A program made the position numbers and the translations under genes. Below, piece after piece: positions 51,267 to 63,900 of a DNA stretch of 64,000 bases. This stretch comes from Vigna angularis (Eukaryota; Streptophyta; Magnoliopsida; Fabales; Fabaceae), in the NCBI RefSeq assembly GCF_016808095.1, contig NC_068975.1, positions 25,179,501 to 25,243,500 on the forward strand. Direction: 5' to 3'. The notes beneath the pieces are model-generated. The model worked only from the letters and a program-made list of their open reading frames with translations. It searched no databases and was not told where the DNA came from. Positions within the stretch are counted from its first letter, which is position 1, and the number at the start of each line of letters is the position of its first letter.

Positions 51267-51355
51267 GGTTTTGGATACATAGGCTTTTTTTTTAGTCTTC
51301 AACTTGAGATGGGGTTTTGGATACATAGGCTTTTTTTTTAGTCTTCACTTGAGGG
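51267..51355. repeat. 46-bp tandem duplication
   Basis: GGTTTTGGATACATAGGC, a T tract, AGTCTTC and ACTTGAG occur at 51267 and again at 51313. Confidence 0.85.
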
Positions 51356-53321
51356 GGTCTCCTAAAAGAAAACTTTTTCAAGGGTAGACTAGGACTAACC
51401 CATGAATCATGAATCAAATTGACACTCTAGTTTTCGGTTCTTAATCTTTGTGTCTTAGTTCGATATTTAACATAATGTTTAATAAATATAAGAGACAATT
51501 TAGTTTAAAGTAATAATTAACCTTTTTATTTTGGGTATTTATTTACTTATATTATTTTTGTTGGACTTTTATCTATATAGATTATCAAGAAAAGATTCAA
51601 ACATGATTTAACTAGGATTTTGTTTTTTCTTTGTGTTTAATAATATTGAGTAAAAACAAAATAGGTATATATAAATATCACCATATTAAATCCCACTTTG
51701 AATCCTTTACATTCAATCCCTAGAGAAAAGGTTAGCCACTTATGGTGCCACTAAAATCCATTAGTTAAAGAAGAAGAAATTGAAGAAACTTTTATTTATC
51801 TGTCTTTTCATTCCCCTGTTCTTCTCTTCCAGATCCCCTCCATCCCATTGCCTCCTTTTTTTTATCACTTATGATATATAAATATTGCACGAGTTCTTGT
51901 TTAAGCTAATTGATTTTTGCCTAAGCGAAAAGGTACTTCAAGGTGAAGAAAGTCTTCTTGCTTGAGCTAAATTATTCACGCTTAAATGAGAATGATACCT
52001 AAAATTAATGATTCATTGGATTAATCTCGCTCATGCAAGGTGTTTGTTGTTTAGGTGAGAGTGACAACATGTCTAGCTTAGGTGAAGTCACTTTCGCTTA
52101 AACGAGAGAATGATAGAGACTAACACTTTGTCTCTGTTTTCTTCATTTCTTCTTACTCTTCTAAGTCTTTTTCTCCTTCTATCTTAAATTTCTTAGAAAA
52201 TAAGCAAAATAGGAATCAAATTATTTCATTTAAATCAAGACTTGAAAACATATGATTAAATTTCATATTTCTTAAGTTATAAAGAATTAATATCAAATAA
52301 ATACAATTTAAAACATAAGGACCAAAATTCCATGTGAAAATTTTCTGATATTTAGCACTAATTATAAACATGCTCCAAAATATAAATAGTTCCGTAAACT
52401 AAGTATAATGGTTTGTATTGTAAAAGAACTGAAAAATTACCTATATATTCCTTCTATTTTCTCTAATTAATTATTGAATTCAATATCAAATTAATCTATT
52501 AATTTCAAGCTAAATTTAACTCATTTATGAATTAAGTTTAAGAAATTAATTATTGAATTTAATATAAATTAAATGATCTAATTTATATTAAACTCTTTTC
52601 AATGTTGTTGAAAATATAGGTAAGTTTTAGTTATAAAATTTATAATATTTTCTTTAGTTGATTTAAATTTATAATATATTCAACATAACATATATTATTA
52701 AAATATGCTAAAATATAAATAATTTACCATTTTTTATCATCGTGCAATCTAAATATGATCAAATTATAATTTTGTAAAGACCTGAAAAATAGAGTGTTAT
52801 AGAACATATTGGTGTATTAGAATAATGAGATAGATTATTTTACTTTAAAATAATCTTACAATATAAATTGTATTTTTATAAACACACTTCTTAGTATTCT
52901 AAGAACACTTCATCTCTCTAGAACTTTATTCCTCAGAGTTCTCTGACTTCTCTCTACAAATTCTCTTTGCTGAGTTATCTGCTCAACGATCAGGAGGTGC
53001 CTAGGTGATCCTGGCGTTGAGGGCTTCGTTTTGGACCGATCAATTTCGTGTTCTTCAGCTGGTGAGTGGTTTTCATTTTTGTCTGTTCTTCTCTGGACTG
53101 TGAGCATGCAATGATTCTGTATTGCATGTGGTTAACGGTTCCTCTTTCCAATTTCTAGCTCAATTTAGGTTCTAAGTGTTGTTCTCTATCACCAATTGGT
53201 GAGTTGTAGGTTTCTGTTGAGTTCCCTTGCAGTGCAAGGTACAGTTGGGGTATCTGTGAGCTGATTTGTTTGTCTCTGAGGTAAGGGGAGCTAACTACTA
53301 TTTTAATTTAATTGTATGAAT

Positions 53322-53324
<3 letters not shown>

Positions 53325-53408
<84 letters not shown>
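53325..53408. repeat. Long (AT)n microsatellite inside the solo LTR
   Basis: About 42 AT units. Confidence 0.93.
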
Positions 53409-53410
<2 letters not shown>

Positions 53411-54010
53411 TTAATATGGGTTGAATTTGCTGCTTGAGGTACATTTCTGAGTTTGTAGAGAAAAGGTAATGTTAAGTATTGAAGGGTGTAATATGTGAAA
53501 GTTAGTATGATGATGATGATCTGTTTGGATGAATTGAACTGTGTGATTGTTTATGTTAGAGGTAGTTTCATGTTGAAATCTGTTATAGTGGTGATCAAGT
53601 AATATGTGAAGTGGTTTGAGCTTGTTTAGTGTAATTTAGAGGAAGTGAGGTAGTGAATTTGAGTAGTAATGGTCAAGGGCGGTTATGGACTGTTGGGGTA
53701 GTGTAGATAGGTCATATGTGACTGGTTTGAGTCATCAAAATGGTCAAGAACAGGTTCAAAATGGTAGAATTGCTTTTGAGTCTCTAAGTTGATGAATTGT
53801 AGGTTTTAGAGTGGAGTTTGGTGCATAAACACTTTAGATTGGGGTTAGGAATGTGTAGAATCATTTAGTCTAGTCCAATTAAGTATATACAACAAATTAG
53901 AAGTGTTAGAAGTTGGGAAAGTTGAGTGGAATTGGTATGGAGTGGTTGAGTTGCATAATTCTGCAGAATTTCATTCTGCAGATTATGCAGACTCGCTGTG
54001 CGAATAGATT

Positions 54011-54415
54011 CGCATAGCGAGTCACCTTGGCGAGGTGCTCTTTGCCAAAGCACTTGCATAACGAATGGGTGCACTGTGCGAGTGAAGTGAGATGGTTGCT
54101 CTCTGTTTGTAAATCCGCATAGCGAATCAAATCGCTATGCGACTGGCTGAGGTCTGGAACTATTGTTCTTTTTATTCGAATAATGAGTGGGTTTCGCTCT
54201 GCGAGTGTTTGGGGAGTCAAGTCTCTGTCTGAGGTTCTCGCATAACGAGTTGGGACGCTATGCGAGGGGTTGAGGTCTGATGCATTTCACAGTTTATTCG
54301 CATAGCAAGTTTAGTCGCTATGTGAGAGATCAAGAGTAGTTAGTCTTTGTCTAAGGTTTTCGCAAGGCGAGTTAGGTCGCTGTGCGAGAAGCTTATAGCC
54401 TCGCTATGCGAAGGT
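54011..54415. repeat. ~61-bp tandem array of CGCATAGCGA hairpin units inside the solo LTR
   Basis: Words of the form CGCATAGCGA occur at 54011, about 54055, 54116, 54177, 54239, 54299 and 54361, the last five 60-62 bp apart. Each is followed 5-8 bp later by the near-complement TCGCTATGCGAG, so every unit can fold into a stem-loop. Between stems a GAGGTCTG-like spacer recurs. Confidence 0.85.
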
Positions 54416-56450
54416 GTGCGTTGTGCGAGAGGTGCATTTCTAGTTCAAGTTCTTGTGTGCTCTTATGTTGGTTGATATGAATCAATGAGTGTTGTATGAA
54501 GTAAGTTGAAGTTGTATCATGTAATATCCGTGGTGATTGATGTATGTTGTAATTAAAAGTGTAAAGTTCAAGTATGGTGAATGGACGTAATTCCATGATC
54601 CTCAAGGAGGGGAGACATGGTGGTGCCCTTAGTTGTGATTCAAAGTGAAATCTCTAGTTGAGATTCAAGTAAGTTTAGAATGGATGCAGGAGCTTAGTCT
54701 TGGGGGTTATCCTGAAACTCCAATGATCTTTCATTCTCAAGTAGAGAGGATTGATCCATGTCGTGAGGAGTAGCAGGAGGTCCTAGTCTTGGGTGCTTCC
54801 AGTATGGCCCAAGGTGAGTGATAACGGACTAGCCTCGTGAGTGTGGTAGGGTGAAACCCATTGGCAACGGCTTTGCAAAGCAGTAGAAGCCACCACGAGT
54901 GCACGACCCGCTATAGCTCGGCAATCATTCTAAGTCTGGACAGTCAAAGTCAGTGTGATGTTATGTGTGAAAGATTTAAGTGACGTGAATGAATAATATG
55001 CCTGTATGAATTTAATTGGTTTGATGTATGATTAACTCTGTTTTAAACTAGCTTACCCTGTTGTATGCTTGTGTTTTGTATGATTCTGCTGTTTTCTTCT
55101 GCGATGACCATCCTTTGGATGTGAGCAGCGGAAGAAGAGGTTTTCCTGGAGCAAGTTTTAGATGGAGGTGATGCTACTGAATAGTTGCCTTAGTTCAATA
55201 GAGCTTGTATATAGTTTTGAATAGTTTTCAGTTTGTATATAAAGTTTTAAATTTATAGTTGTTTTTGAATGACTGTAAAAATATCATTTTATACTCTAGG
55301 TGGATAACTGTACTATTTTATCATGCATGTAGTTTCTCTTTAATATAGTCTATACTATATATTTTGGGATGTTACAAATTTAATATTAAATTAATAAAAT
55401 TTACTTTTATATAAAATTATTTACACCATTAAAAGCACAAGTACTATTTTATGATGAAATATTTTTACTTTATTAATATATTTTAAAATAACTCATTTTA
55501 ATAATCTGTGACTTTGCACTGATTTAATGAATGAATAAGCAAAACGCATGATCCTTAATTGAGAAGCGTCCTCTCTGTCTGGACTTTATTTGCCTCTACA
55601 GTTCATTCTCATTATAATACATTGCTTGCCTTTTCATCCTCAATCCATGCTTCTTCTTTTTTTCTTGTTAAACCAGTTTCACTAAGTTCTACGTAAAATA
55701 TATTAACAACTATTATAACTTAAAATATACTGTACATCAATTAAACATAAAAAAAAGCACTACAATTTATGGAGAGAGTAATCGGGTGACAACAAACATA
55801 TAAATAAATTAATGATATGGAATTTCAACTATATTATTTAAGAATAGTAATAATGCTAGTTATTATCTATACAGAACATTAAAATAATGATGCAAGTTTT
55901 AAGAAAATTATAAAAGTAGAATAGTTGTGAAAGTTTGATCTCGAGAAAGTCACATCTTAGATATGGCATTTTACTATTTTTTTTTAAATTTTAATATTGT
56001 ATCAGTTTAGTATCACTTCAATGTGTGTTATACTTTTTTTTAACGTATTAATCATGATATAAATAAATTAAAGTAATTATGTTATAATTTTTTTTAAAAT
56101 TTATAATTGAAGTCGTGTTAATTTAACGTAGCTTTACTAATAAATTAAAAATGTTAAATTTGTATAAATATTCTACTATTGTATTAAACTTACCATTTAT
56201 TTATTTTTGTAATTTTTAAAATGTTACATATTTAAATAATTTAAAAATAAATAAATCATATTTGTGCTTTTGTCTATTCTCTCATTTGATGTGTAAGTTA
56301 ACGTTAATGGCTTTATATATTTATTTATTTTCATTATCTTATCCAAAACTAACATTCAGTAACATAATATCTATATATCCAATTATTCATACAGCAACAT
56401 AGTAATTCATACCATGAAGTAACATTTAATAATTTAATATTTCTATCTGA

Positions 56451-56454
<4 letters not shown>

Positions 56455-56523
<69 letters not shown>
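56455..56523. repeat. (AT)n microsatellite
   Basis: About 34 AT units roughly 440 bp upstream of the second pectin methylesterase. Confidence 0.93.
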
Positions 56524-56527
<4 letters not shown>

Positions 56528-56764
56528 TAACATAGTAATATTCATAAGTCGTCTGGGTTATTTTATTTTTTCAACTAATTATCGAAATAAATGATTCTCC
56601 AGCGTATTTGGGTTCATTAATTTGTTTTATAATTTTTAATGATTTTAAATTTGTTTAATAGTAAATTTAAATATTGGAAATAATATATCCAATTTAAACA
56701 AAATATATAAAAATAAATAGGTTTTTATAGACAAGTATATGCTAAAGATATATTACACTAAAAG

Positions 56765-56768
<4 letters not shown>

Positions 56769-56816
<48 letters not shown>
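56769..56816. repeat. (AT)n microsatellite in proximal upstream region of PME-2
   Basis: About 23 AT units, ending 145 bp before the chosen start codon. Confidence 0.92.
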
Positions 56817-56818
<2 letters not shown>

Positions 56819-56960
56819 GAGTGAACTGACTATAATGACATCTTATTTATATATTATACATAATTATATATAATATGATGACAAAGTAGACTCAGTAATA
56901 AATACATCTTGTAAGTAATGTATATAAGTGTATATGTTTTTGTCCATCCTCCTAATCTTT

Positions 56961-59365
56961 ATGGCTATTTCAAAGGTATTCTTCTGCTTATTCTTGGTCT
57001 TCCTTCTAAGCATTTTCTTTAACTCTGCATTTGTTGCATCTTCATCGGACTCCTCCGATACCATTTGCAACCTCACACCATATCCATCATTCTGCGAATC
57101 TAACTCACCGTATGGCCATGGTGACATACACGAATATGGTCGTTTTTTCGTAGACAAATCCTTGTCATCCTCAAAGAAGATTCTCTCGTTACTCTCTCAA
57201 TACCTTAAATCGCCACCCAAGTTCTCAAACTCCACAATCTTTGCCATTCAAGATTGTTACCTTCTAGTTGATCTAAACAAGCGTTTTTTGTCCAAGACCC
57301 TAAAAACCATCAATTCCACTGATGCCCTCGGTGGCTCAGAAGCTGAAAAGTTCCACACTTTTCTTAGTGCTACACTGACCAACCAAGAAACTTGCTTAAA
57401 CAGCCTTCAAGAAACCACGTCAAACCCCGACAAAGACCTACAAACGCATCTTTCCAATGGAACCAAGCTTTATAGCATATCTCTTGCAATCTTCAAGAGG
57501 GGATGGAAAGCCAAGAACAACACAGAGAGAAAACTTGAAAGAAATTATCACATCATGTGGGAACAGAAGCTGTACGAGCTAATCAGAAGAAAAGGAAGAA
57601 AACTTCTTCAGTTGGGTGCAGACAACGTTGTAGTTAACCAAAGTGTGGTGGTGAGCCCAGACGGTTCTGGAAACTATACGACAATCAATGATGCAGTGGC
57701 TGCTGCTCCAAATAACTCACAGGGTAGTAACGGGTTTTTCGTGATTCATGTGGTCGGTGGAGTGTATGAAGAGTACGTTTCCATTCCCAGACAGAAGCAG
57801 TACCTGATGATGATAGGAGATGGAATTAACCAGACCATAATCACGGGCAATCACAGTGTGGTTGATGGTTGGACTACTTTCAATTCTGCTACATTCGGTA
57901 ATTAATTAAGATTCTTTTCATTTTCTTATTTTGTGATGATTAAATATTGTAATTTTAAAAACTTTCCAGTAACATGCGTGCCTGTTTGAGTACGAGGTTG
58001 TTCGTGGTAAGGGACTTCCAAAATGAAAAGTTATTAGAAGTTGTAAAATTCTTAGAAAGAAATACATCAAACCAATATAATAGTTATACAGTAATACCAT
58101 TAATGAACTCTTATATATTTTCTAAGGTATTATTTTGACCTGCATTTGCTATTTTACTTTTGAATATTTCTCTTTCTTTACAAATACAAAAAAATTAACT
58201 TTTTTAAATCAAAATACAAAACCATACGGAATCTGTTTTCTGGTTAATACAAAAAGACAATCCAAAACCATGTGGAATCTGTTTTTGGGAAACACATCAT
58301 GTTCAATATATTTCTATAAAAAATATGATAAACTATATTTCCTTTGTTTCCTTTCGTTTCTAGTATACGTTCTTTTTTTAAGGAAAGTTATATTTAGCAC
58401 GAAATGATTTGACTCCAAAAAAGGCTGAGTAATTGCATGTTGATCACACGCAACCAAGTCTATGCATATAGATGATTGACAATGCAAGCATCAACATATA
58501 TACATGTATGGATTTCAAATTGTGACATGCTTGTTTATATTTCATATTTCATGTCCGTTTCATATTTGGAGCATTTCACTTTTTCAAAAACAACATTTTA
58601 TTTTTCTCACCTGTTCGATTAAAAGAGCGATTCATAATGATAAGTAACCATAAGTTTCATTCTGTAGCCGTGACTGCTCAAGGTTTTGTGGCAATCAACA
58701 TAACATTTCGCAACACAGCAGGAGCGATTAAGCACCAAGCAGTAGCCCTCAGAAGCGGAGCGGACTTGTCTGCATTTTACAATTGTAGCTTTGAAGGGTA
58801 CCAAGACACGTTGTACACCCATTCTCTTCGCCAATTCTACAGAAACTGTGATATTTATGGTACAGTGGACTTCATATTTGGTAATGCAGCAGCGGTCTTG
58901 CAAAACTGTAACATCTACCCTAGACTCCCAATGCAAAACCAATTCAATGCCATTACTGCACAGGCTAGGACTGACGTCAACCAAAATACTGGAACCTCCA
59001 TACACAATTGTACCATAACAGGGGCGAGTGACTTGGCCGGAAGTAATGGCACCACAAAAACGTACCTGGGAAGACCCTGGAAGCAATATTCACAAACAGT
59101 TTATGTGCAGTCTTTCATGGACAGTTTGATAGATCCACTGGGTTGGGTAGCTTGGTCGGGGGACTTTGCTTTGGACACCCTTTATTATGCGGAATTTGAT
59201 AATCGTGGGCCTGGATCTGATACCAGTAATAGGGTTACTTGGCCTGGGTACCATGTGATCAATGCTACAGATGCAGTTAATTTTACAGTTTCTAATTTCA
59301 TACAAGGTGGTTTCTGGCTGCCTGCAACAGGACTACCTTACTCTCCTGATTTACTTACACCTTAG
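56961..59365 (+). CDS. Pectin methylesterase with PMEI pro-region (PME-2 of cluster)
   Basis: Exons 56961-57897 and 58668-59365 with a 770-bp intron at the same phase and position as in PME-1; 1635 bp or 544 residues. Signal peptide MAISKVFFCLFLVFLLSIFF is followed by a PMEI domain (about 33-180: TICNLTPYPSFC, IQDCYLL, TLTNQETCLNSL). A basic processing site RRKGRKLLQ lies at about 209-217, and the esterase domain runs from about 227. Catalytic motifs are intact: HQAVALRSG, YQDTLYTH, GTVDFIFGN and YLGRPWKQYS. Many N-glycosylation sequons are present. I prefer ATG 56961 because the hydrophobic signal starts there; ATG 56934 is in frame and adds nine residues. A secreted wall enzyme is expected after cleavage of the pro-region. 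Confidence 0.94.
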
Positions 59366-61593
59366 CAAATGCAAAAAACTTAAATTGGTTTTGTTTTGTT
59401 CTTTTTTTCTTTCTTATTGTTCTCCTTGATGTTGTAATCTTATCACTCTTTTTGTTCTTGTTGTTGCTTCCTGAAACACCTCGTTTAACTTAATTATATG
59501 AAATTGATTGACTTTTTTAACGTCATATTCAACTTCCAACGTCCAGTAAATCATCTTAGAATCTAAAGCTTTCCTGTCTTTTAGCAACGATTAGTCGTAT
59601 TTAAAGAAACTAATACTTTAAGTTTTAAAAGAGCTATTTAACAGAAATGTCATACCAATTAATATAAATTGAAGATTAATGAATTAAAGGAAATTTTACA
59701 TTTAAATGAATCTGTCAAAGCATACTATACTCTCTTCTTTCATTTTCTTTTTCTTGTAATTTTTAAATTAACACATTATCTTTAGTATGGATGGTCAAGT
59801 AATTATTTTAAAATAAATAGATAGGTAGTATTATAAAAATAGATCATTTGATTCTTTCCGGTCTGACCTACACGAATTAGATACTTAGTAAGCTAACTCA
59901 ATTTCACTCACTTATTAACTAAGAGAGTTACTCCTTCCACTATCATACTCCTGTTTTCTTTTTTACCCTGAAAAAGCCTAAAAATATTGACTTTAATTTC
60001 CCTAAGTAGAAAATTTTCTAATGAACCATCCCTCCTTTCCACTAACACATTACATATTCTATTAACAAAATAATACCTACCACTTAAAAGAAACATTCTC
60101 TCTCTACACTTCAAATATAGGTAAGAATCATGATATTTTAACAACAAATTTTAACAACTTTTTGACAATGGGTCACGGTGACATTGCTTTATTGGTCTGT
60201 TTGAATTTGTTTTCAGAAAAATATTTGAAACCAATCAATCATAAACCACCACGTCTGCGTTGTCAAAAAATTGTTAGAAAAGAGTTATTAAAAAAACATT
60301 TTACCTTCACTTCCTTAATAAAGTAAACTTCCTTAATAAAGTAAACAAGTACTCTAAAAGATTCTTTACTATTCCCAATTCCTACCAACGTATCACACTA
60401 AATCAATACTCATAGTTTACTTTCTAATTTCAACATTTTAATTGACGTAGGACCCACAACCAATATATATATATATATATATTTAAAGGACTATGATATT
60501 TTAACAAAAGACTATGTGTGACTGTTTTATTGGACCGTATATTTAAAACGGATCAATCACAAAGTACTATATAAGTTGTTGTTATAAGAAAGTTATAAAA
60601 AAAAGTTATTAAAGTCACATTTTCCATATTTAAACAAGACAATGAAAGAGGAATACATCACCTCTGCATACAAGTTCTACGTGCTATCATTTAAAGGATT
60701 AAACTCCTATGCCATCCTCATAGTGATCCCACACCCATTCTTAACTCATAAAATACATCCTTCTTCCTTTTTCATATTGGTTCGACTGCATCCATAGGTT
60801 AAAGAAAAACCTTCTTCTCCCCTTCTATTCTTTTCTTTCTTCTTCTGCTATTTATTATTTCCATAGATCCAACCCCAGTTTTCCAACTCTCCTAATCTCA
60901 ATGTAACCTCCCAGCTTCTCTTACCATGCTATTACCTTTTCATGCACTCAAAAGCAACCCTACAACCCATCTTATCCTTCCTTCACCATTTATCAAATTC
61001 CTATTTACTTCTTCAAGCATAAACCTAAGCTGCTTTCCAAAGAACCCCAACATAAACTCTTCTTTCCTTCGATTACTTTATGAAAACTTTGCTTTTCTCT
61101 ATCCTTACCTCAAACACGTTTATATCCCAAACGCTCATTCTTCAACTTCCTAATCTTTTTTCTTCCATTCCCTTGTACTTTCACATATAATATAACCCTA
61201 CCAGTTTTAAACTTACTAAAATTCTCTCACCACAATATTAACGTTTTAAACCCTCCATCTATATCAAACAATATAAACCATAACCTTCTCTGCATCCAAT
61301 TCACATAACTCCTTCTCTTCTAAACAAACATATGAATCCCACTCACAAGCAACCAAAAACAATACCAAGAATAATGACCAGAATTCCATCCAAATCCAAT
61401 ACACATAAGATGATCTAGCTACTCCCCTTACCTGCAGGAATCCAAAGATTTGCTCACGCTCTTGGAGGACCTTCATGTCCAAGGAGATCTTCTTTCTCTC
61501 AATACAAATGCCTTCCCTTCTTCACGCTTTAGGTTCTCCTCCTATACCTTACACTGCTATCGTGATATATTCACCGGAAACTCCTCTTGCGAA
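59366..61593. other. Intergenic region, repeats only
   Basis: 3' end of PME-2 and then repeat-derived DNA. A GTTACTCC end (59927) related to the MITE at 1318 and a separate MITE (60130-60300) are seen; a decayed relative of the latter lies at about 60490-60615. The stretch 60780-61500 is pyrimidine-rich but without a recognised gene. Confidence 0.45.
60130..60300. repeat. Short MITE with inverted ends
   Basis: Left side ATGATATTTTAACAAC then TTTTAACAACTTTTTGACAA; right side GTTGTCAAAAAATTGTTAGAA, its near-complement. In between are an ATTGGTCTGTTTGAAT block and an ACCAATCAATCA block, which suggest a foldback. No coding capacity; exact ends uncertain. Confidence 0.5.
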
Positions 61594-62330
61594 CCTGGAG
61601 GGGGGCGCCGCTACGGTCTCCGAGGGGCTCAAAGTAGAGGACGGCGAAGTTGGCGACCGGAATTCCGCCGCAAGTCAATGGCCTAAAGAGGAAACAATGG
61701 CTTTGCTCAATATAAGGTCTGACATAGACGTTGCTTTATACAAACCCCAAAGCCCCTCTCTGGGACCAAGTCTCAAAGTAAGTCCCTCTTCGTTTCCCCT
61801 GGAATCCCCATTATTCTCAAGCTTATTCCCTAATTAGTAATGCTAATGTTACACATATATGTACGATACTGTATACATTATAGTCGGACATAGTTAAGTT
61901 GAACCATTTCTTTTTGTCTGTGTGATGATAACGTAGTGATTGAATTAATTTGAAAATCTTTTGTATATTCAGGAAATTAGCGGAGTTAGGTTATAATAGG
62001 AGTTCGAAGAAGTGCAAGGAGAAATTCGAAAACATTTACAAGTACCATAGGAGAACCAAGGAAGGTCGTTGTGGCAAATCCAACGGTAGCAAGACTTATA
62101 CATTTTTCGAGCAATTGGAAGCTTTAGAAGGATACCACTCACTTCCGACTCCCTCTGTAAGTGCCCCAGAAACAGCAACGACGAAGACGACCCACGTGCC
62201 CGACAACAACACCAACGTCCCAACAACAACACCAACGTCGATGTTATTTTATATGCGGTTCCGTGTTCCGTGAGTGCATCCGTAAGGGAGCTTTCTTGGG
62301 AGCATTCTTAAACCGGATGTCAACTTTCGT
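61594..62330 (+). pseudogene. Broken trihelix (GT-2/GTL1-like) transcription factor gene fragment
   Basis: Two exons of the N-terminal trihelix DNA-binding domain: about 61594-61777 (AASQWPKEETMALLNIRSDI, DVALYK, then KAPLWDQVSK in a shifted frame) and 61973-62330 (KLAELGYNRSSKKCKEKFEN, IYKYHRRTKEGRCGKSNG, KTYTFFEQLEALEGYHSLP). The intron has GTAAGT and CAG borders and correct phase. A one-base frameshift near 61750 in exon 1 and a second near 62235 (after which VDVILYAVPCSVSASVRE continues in another frame) break it. There is no start codon in a family-like position, and the second trihelix and C-terminus are missing. Such factors bind GT elements in the nucleus; this copy looks inactive unless the frameshifts are assembly errors. 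Confidence 0.75.
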
Positions 62331-63639
62331 GCACGGTCGACATCCACCTTCCTCACCACCAGAAACTCCCATCCCAAGGTAGAGCAAACCCAATTCAGCC
62401 ACTACTTTCTCTCTTCTTTCAGTGTTCTCATACTATTCGTTGCCACCATCAATTATATAGTCAGCTTTTTCCCTGAACGCAGACAGGGTCTTAATGGTTT
62501 GGTCAACAAGTGCACCAGCCTTAAATAGCATTATGATCACCCTAGGCTTTTGAATGGAATGATCAAAAGCTTCAGGATCATGGTAGCGATAAACTGAAAG
62601 ATTTCCTTCCACTTTTGCTTCTTCTACCGTCTCATCAACTTTGTGGTTCGGTTATAAACAGAAATGAAAAAACTTTTGTCAGCAATATTCAGTGCTAGAT
62701 TTTGGTAAAACTATTTTTGGAATAAAACAAAAATAGTGGAGAGGTGTAGAAAGCAGTTGGAGTGGTGAAGAGAGTAACTTTCATTAACAAATTACAAAAA
62801 TTTCAACTTCATCCGATTGTGGTTTAAACACATTGAAGAACTCACTTAATTATAAGTTTTTATATAAAAAAGTAGATTTTTTAATTAAAATCTAAATAAA
62901 ATTAAATCCAAATAATTTAATAATATAACTTAAAAATAATAAATTGAGTAGATGAACCAACTTGCCTTACGGTGGTTGATAATAAAAAATAATAAATTTT
63001 GTAATATAATAATATAATTTAACAGTGGGTTGATAACTTAATCTTGATCGTAAATTTAATTCGAGTTAGATTCTTAGTAAATTGAACTAAAAATTAACTT
63101 ATTTTAAAATTAATATGCAGTGAATCGAATTGGCTTTATGAGTTTGAATCTGATTTTACAGCTTTATTTCTAGGCAACCTTGTAACCAAATTCCTAGATC
63201 CAATGAAAGTCTATAGGTGTCACATTCATGCTACCTTAATGATGATATTTAATTTTTTATTTTATATTTACTCAACACTAATAAGATTATACTTTTATTT
63301 TTAAATATAAAATCATTTAAGAAGAATTAAATAAAAAATAGAAAAATATTTTTTATGAGGTATAAAGATAAGAAAATTGAGAGGTGAGCATAGATAAATC
63401 TTCCTCATTTTAATGGTCATGGTTATTACCTTAATTTATTTCATATTGAAATGAAAGTAAAGTCAAGCGAATGTGGAGGGAGAAATTATGACAATAGAGG
63501 TGAATTAATTACCGCTTGATAAGGCCCTTCACCCGCTCCCCCTTTCTAATTTAGCAGAAAAAAAGGTAGGTTTTAACTCCCAGCCTCACGTTTTTGCAAA
63601 GTCATAACTAACTCAGATTTTGTTGCTCCATCAAAAACA
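62331..63639. other. Region upstream of the third PME
   Basis: No gene recognised. It holds a GAGTAAC end at 62772-62778 that mirrors the GTTACTC end at 59927, followed by AT-rich DNA. The final part should be the promoter of the PME starting at 63901. Confidence 0.45.
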
Positions 63640-63647
63640 TATAAATA
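63640..63647 (+). promoter_or_regulatory. Probable TATA box of the third PME
   Basis: TATAAATA about 250 bp before ATG 63901. Between them GTACGT near 63748 and TTTTTTTTGCAG ending at 63855 could bound a leader intron, which would explain the distance. Confidence 0.5.
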
Positions 63648-63900
63648 AGCACGCATTCCCAATCTATAATCGCAACACAACGCACTCTCCAGAGGGCAAT
63701 CGGAGGATCGCCAAGACTTTTCCATTTGGCGGCTCCTTTTCCTACCTCGTACGTATAATTCTTTATGTTCTTCAATCAATGTGCAAACTATTCAATCCAG
63801 AAAATATAATATGTTTTCTACAAAATGTTTGTTTATTTTTCAATTTTTTTTGCAGGTTGGTGTGAACAAGGAGCTGCTTTATAAAAAAGAAAAAAAAACG

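Larger units (their letters stand above)
50749..52772. other. Spacer between the MULE and the solo LTR
   Basis: AT-rich, no gene. 51900-52110 has repeated words like GCTTAAGCGA/CTCGCTCATG and TTAGGTGAGAGTGA reminiscent of the hairpin array in the LTR downstream, perhaps an older relic. Bases 52768-52772 are the left target duplication of the solo LTR. Confidence 0.45.
52768..55381 (+). mobile_element. Solo LTR of a gypsy-type retrotransposon (2604 bp) with 5-bp target duplication
   Basis: The LTR runs 52773-55376, starting TGTAAAGACCTG and ending GGGATGTTACA, so it has the TG...CA ends and the imperfect inverted termini TGTAA/TTACA. It is flanked by the perfect 5-bp direct repeat AATTT (52768-52772 and 55377-55381). 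No internal coding region, primer site or second LTR lies between, which is the structure left by recombination between two LTRs. The sequence includes an (AT)n run and a hairpin array. Gypsy assignment is by length and terminal style. Confidence 0.82.
55382..56960. other. Region upstream of the second PME
   Basis: AT-rich with two large microsatellites. No gene seen; it should include the promoter of the PME that begins at 56961. Confidence 0.5.

Noticed and set aside
50987..51326. Two ~95-codon minus-strand frames
   Set aside because: Both are mostly Tyr-Ile translated from a long (AT)n microsatellite.
54011..54415. CRISPR-like regular repeats
   Set aside because: Units are imperfect, lie inside an LTR of a plant genome, and have no conserved repeat/unique-spacer structure.
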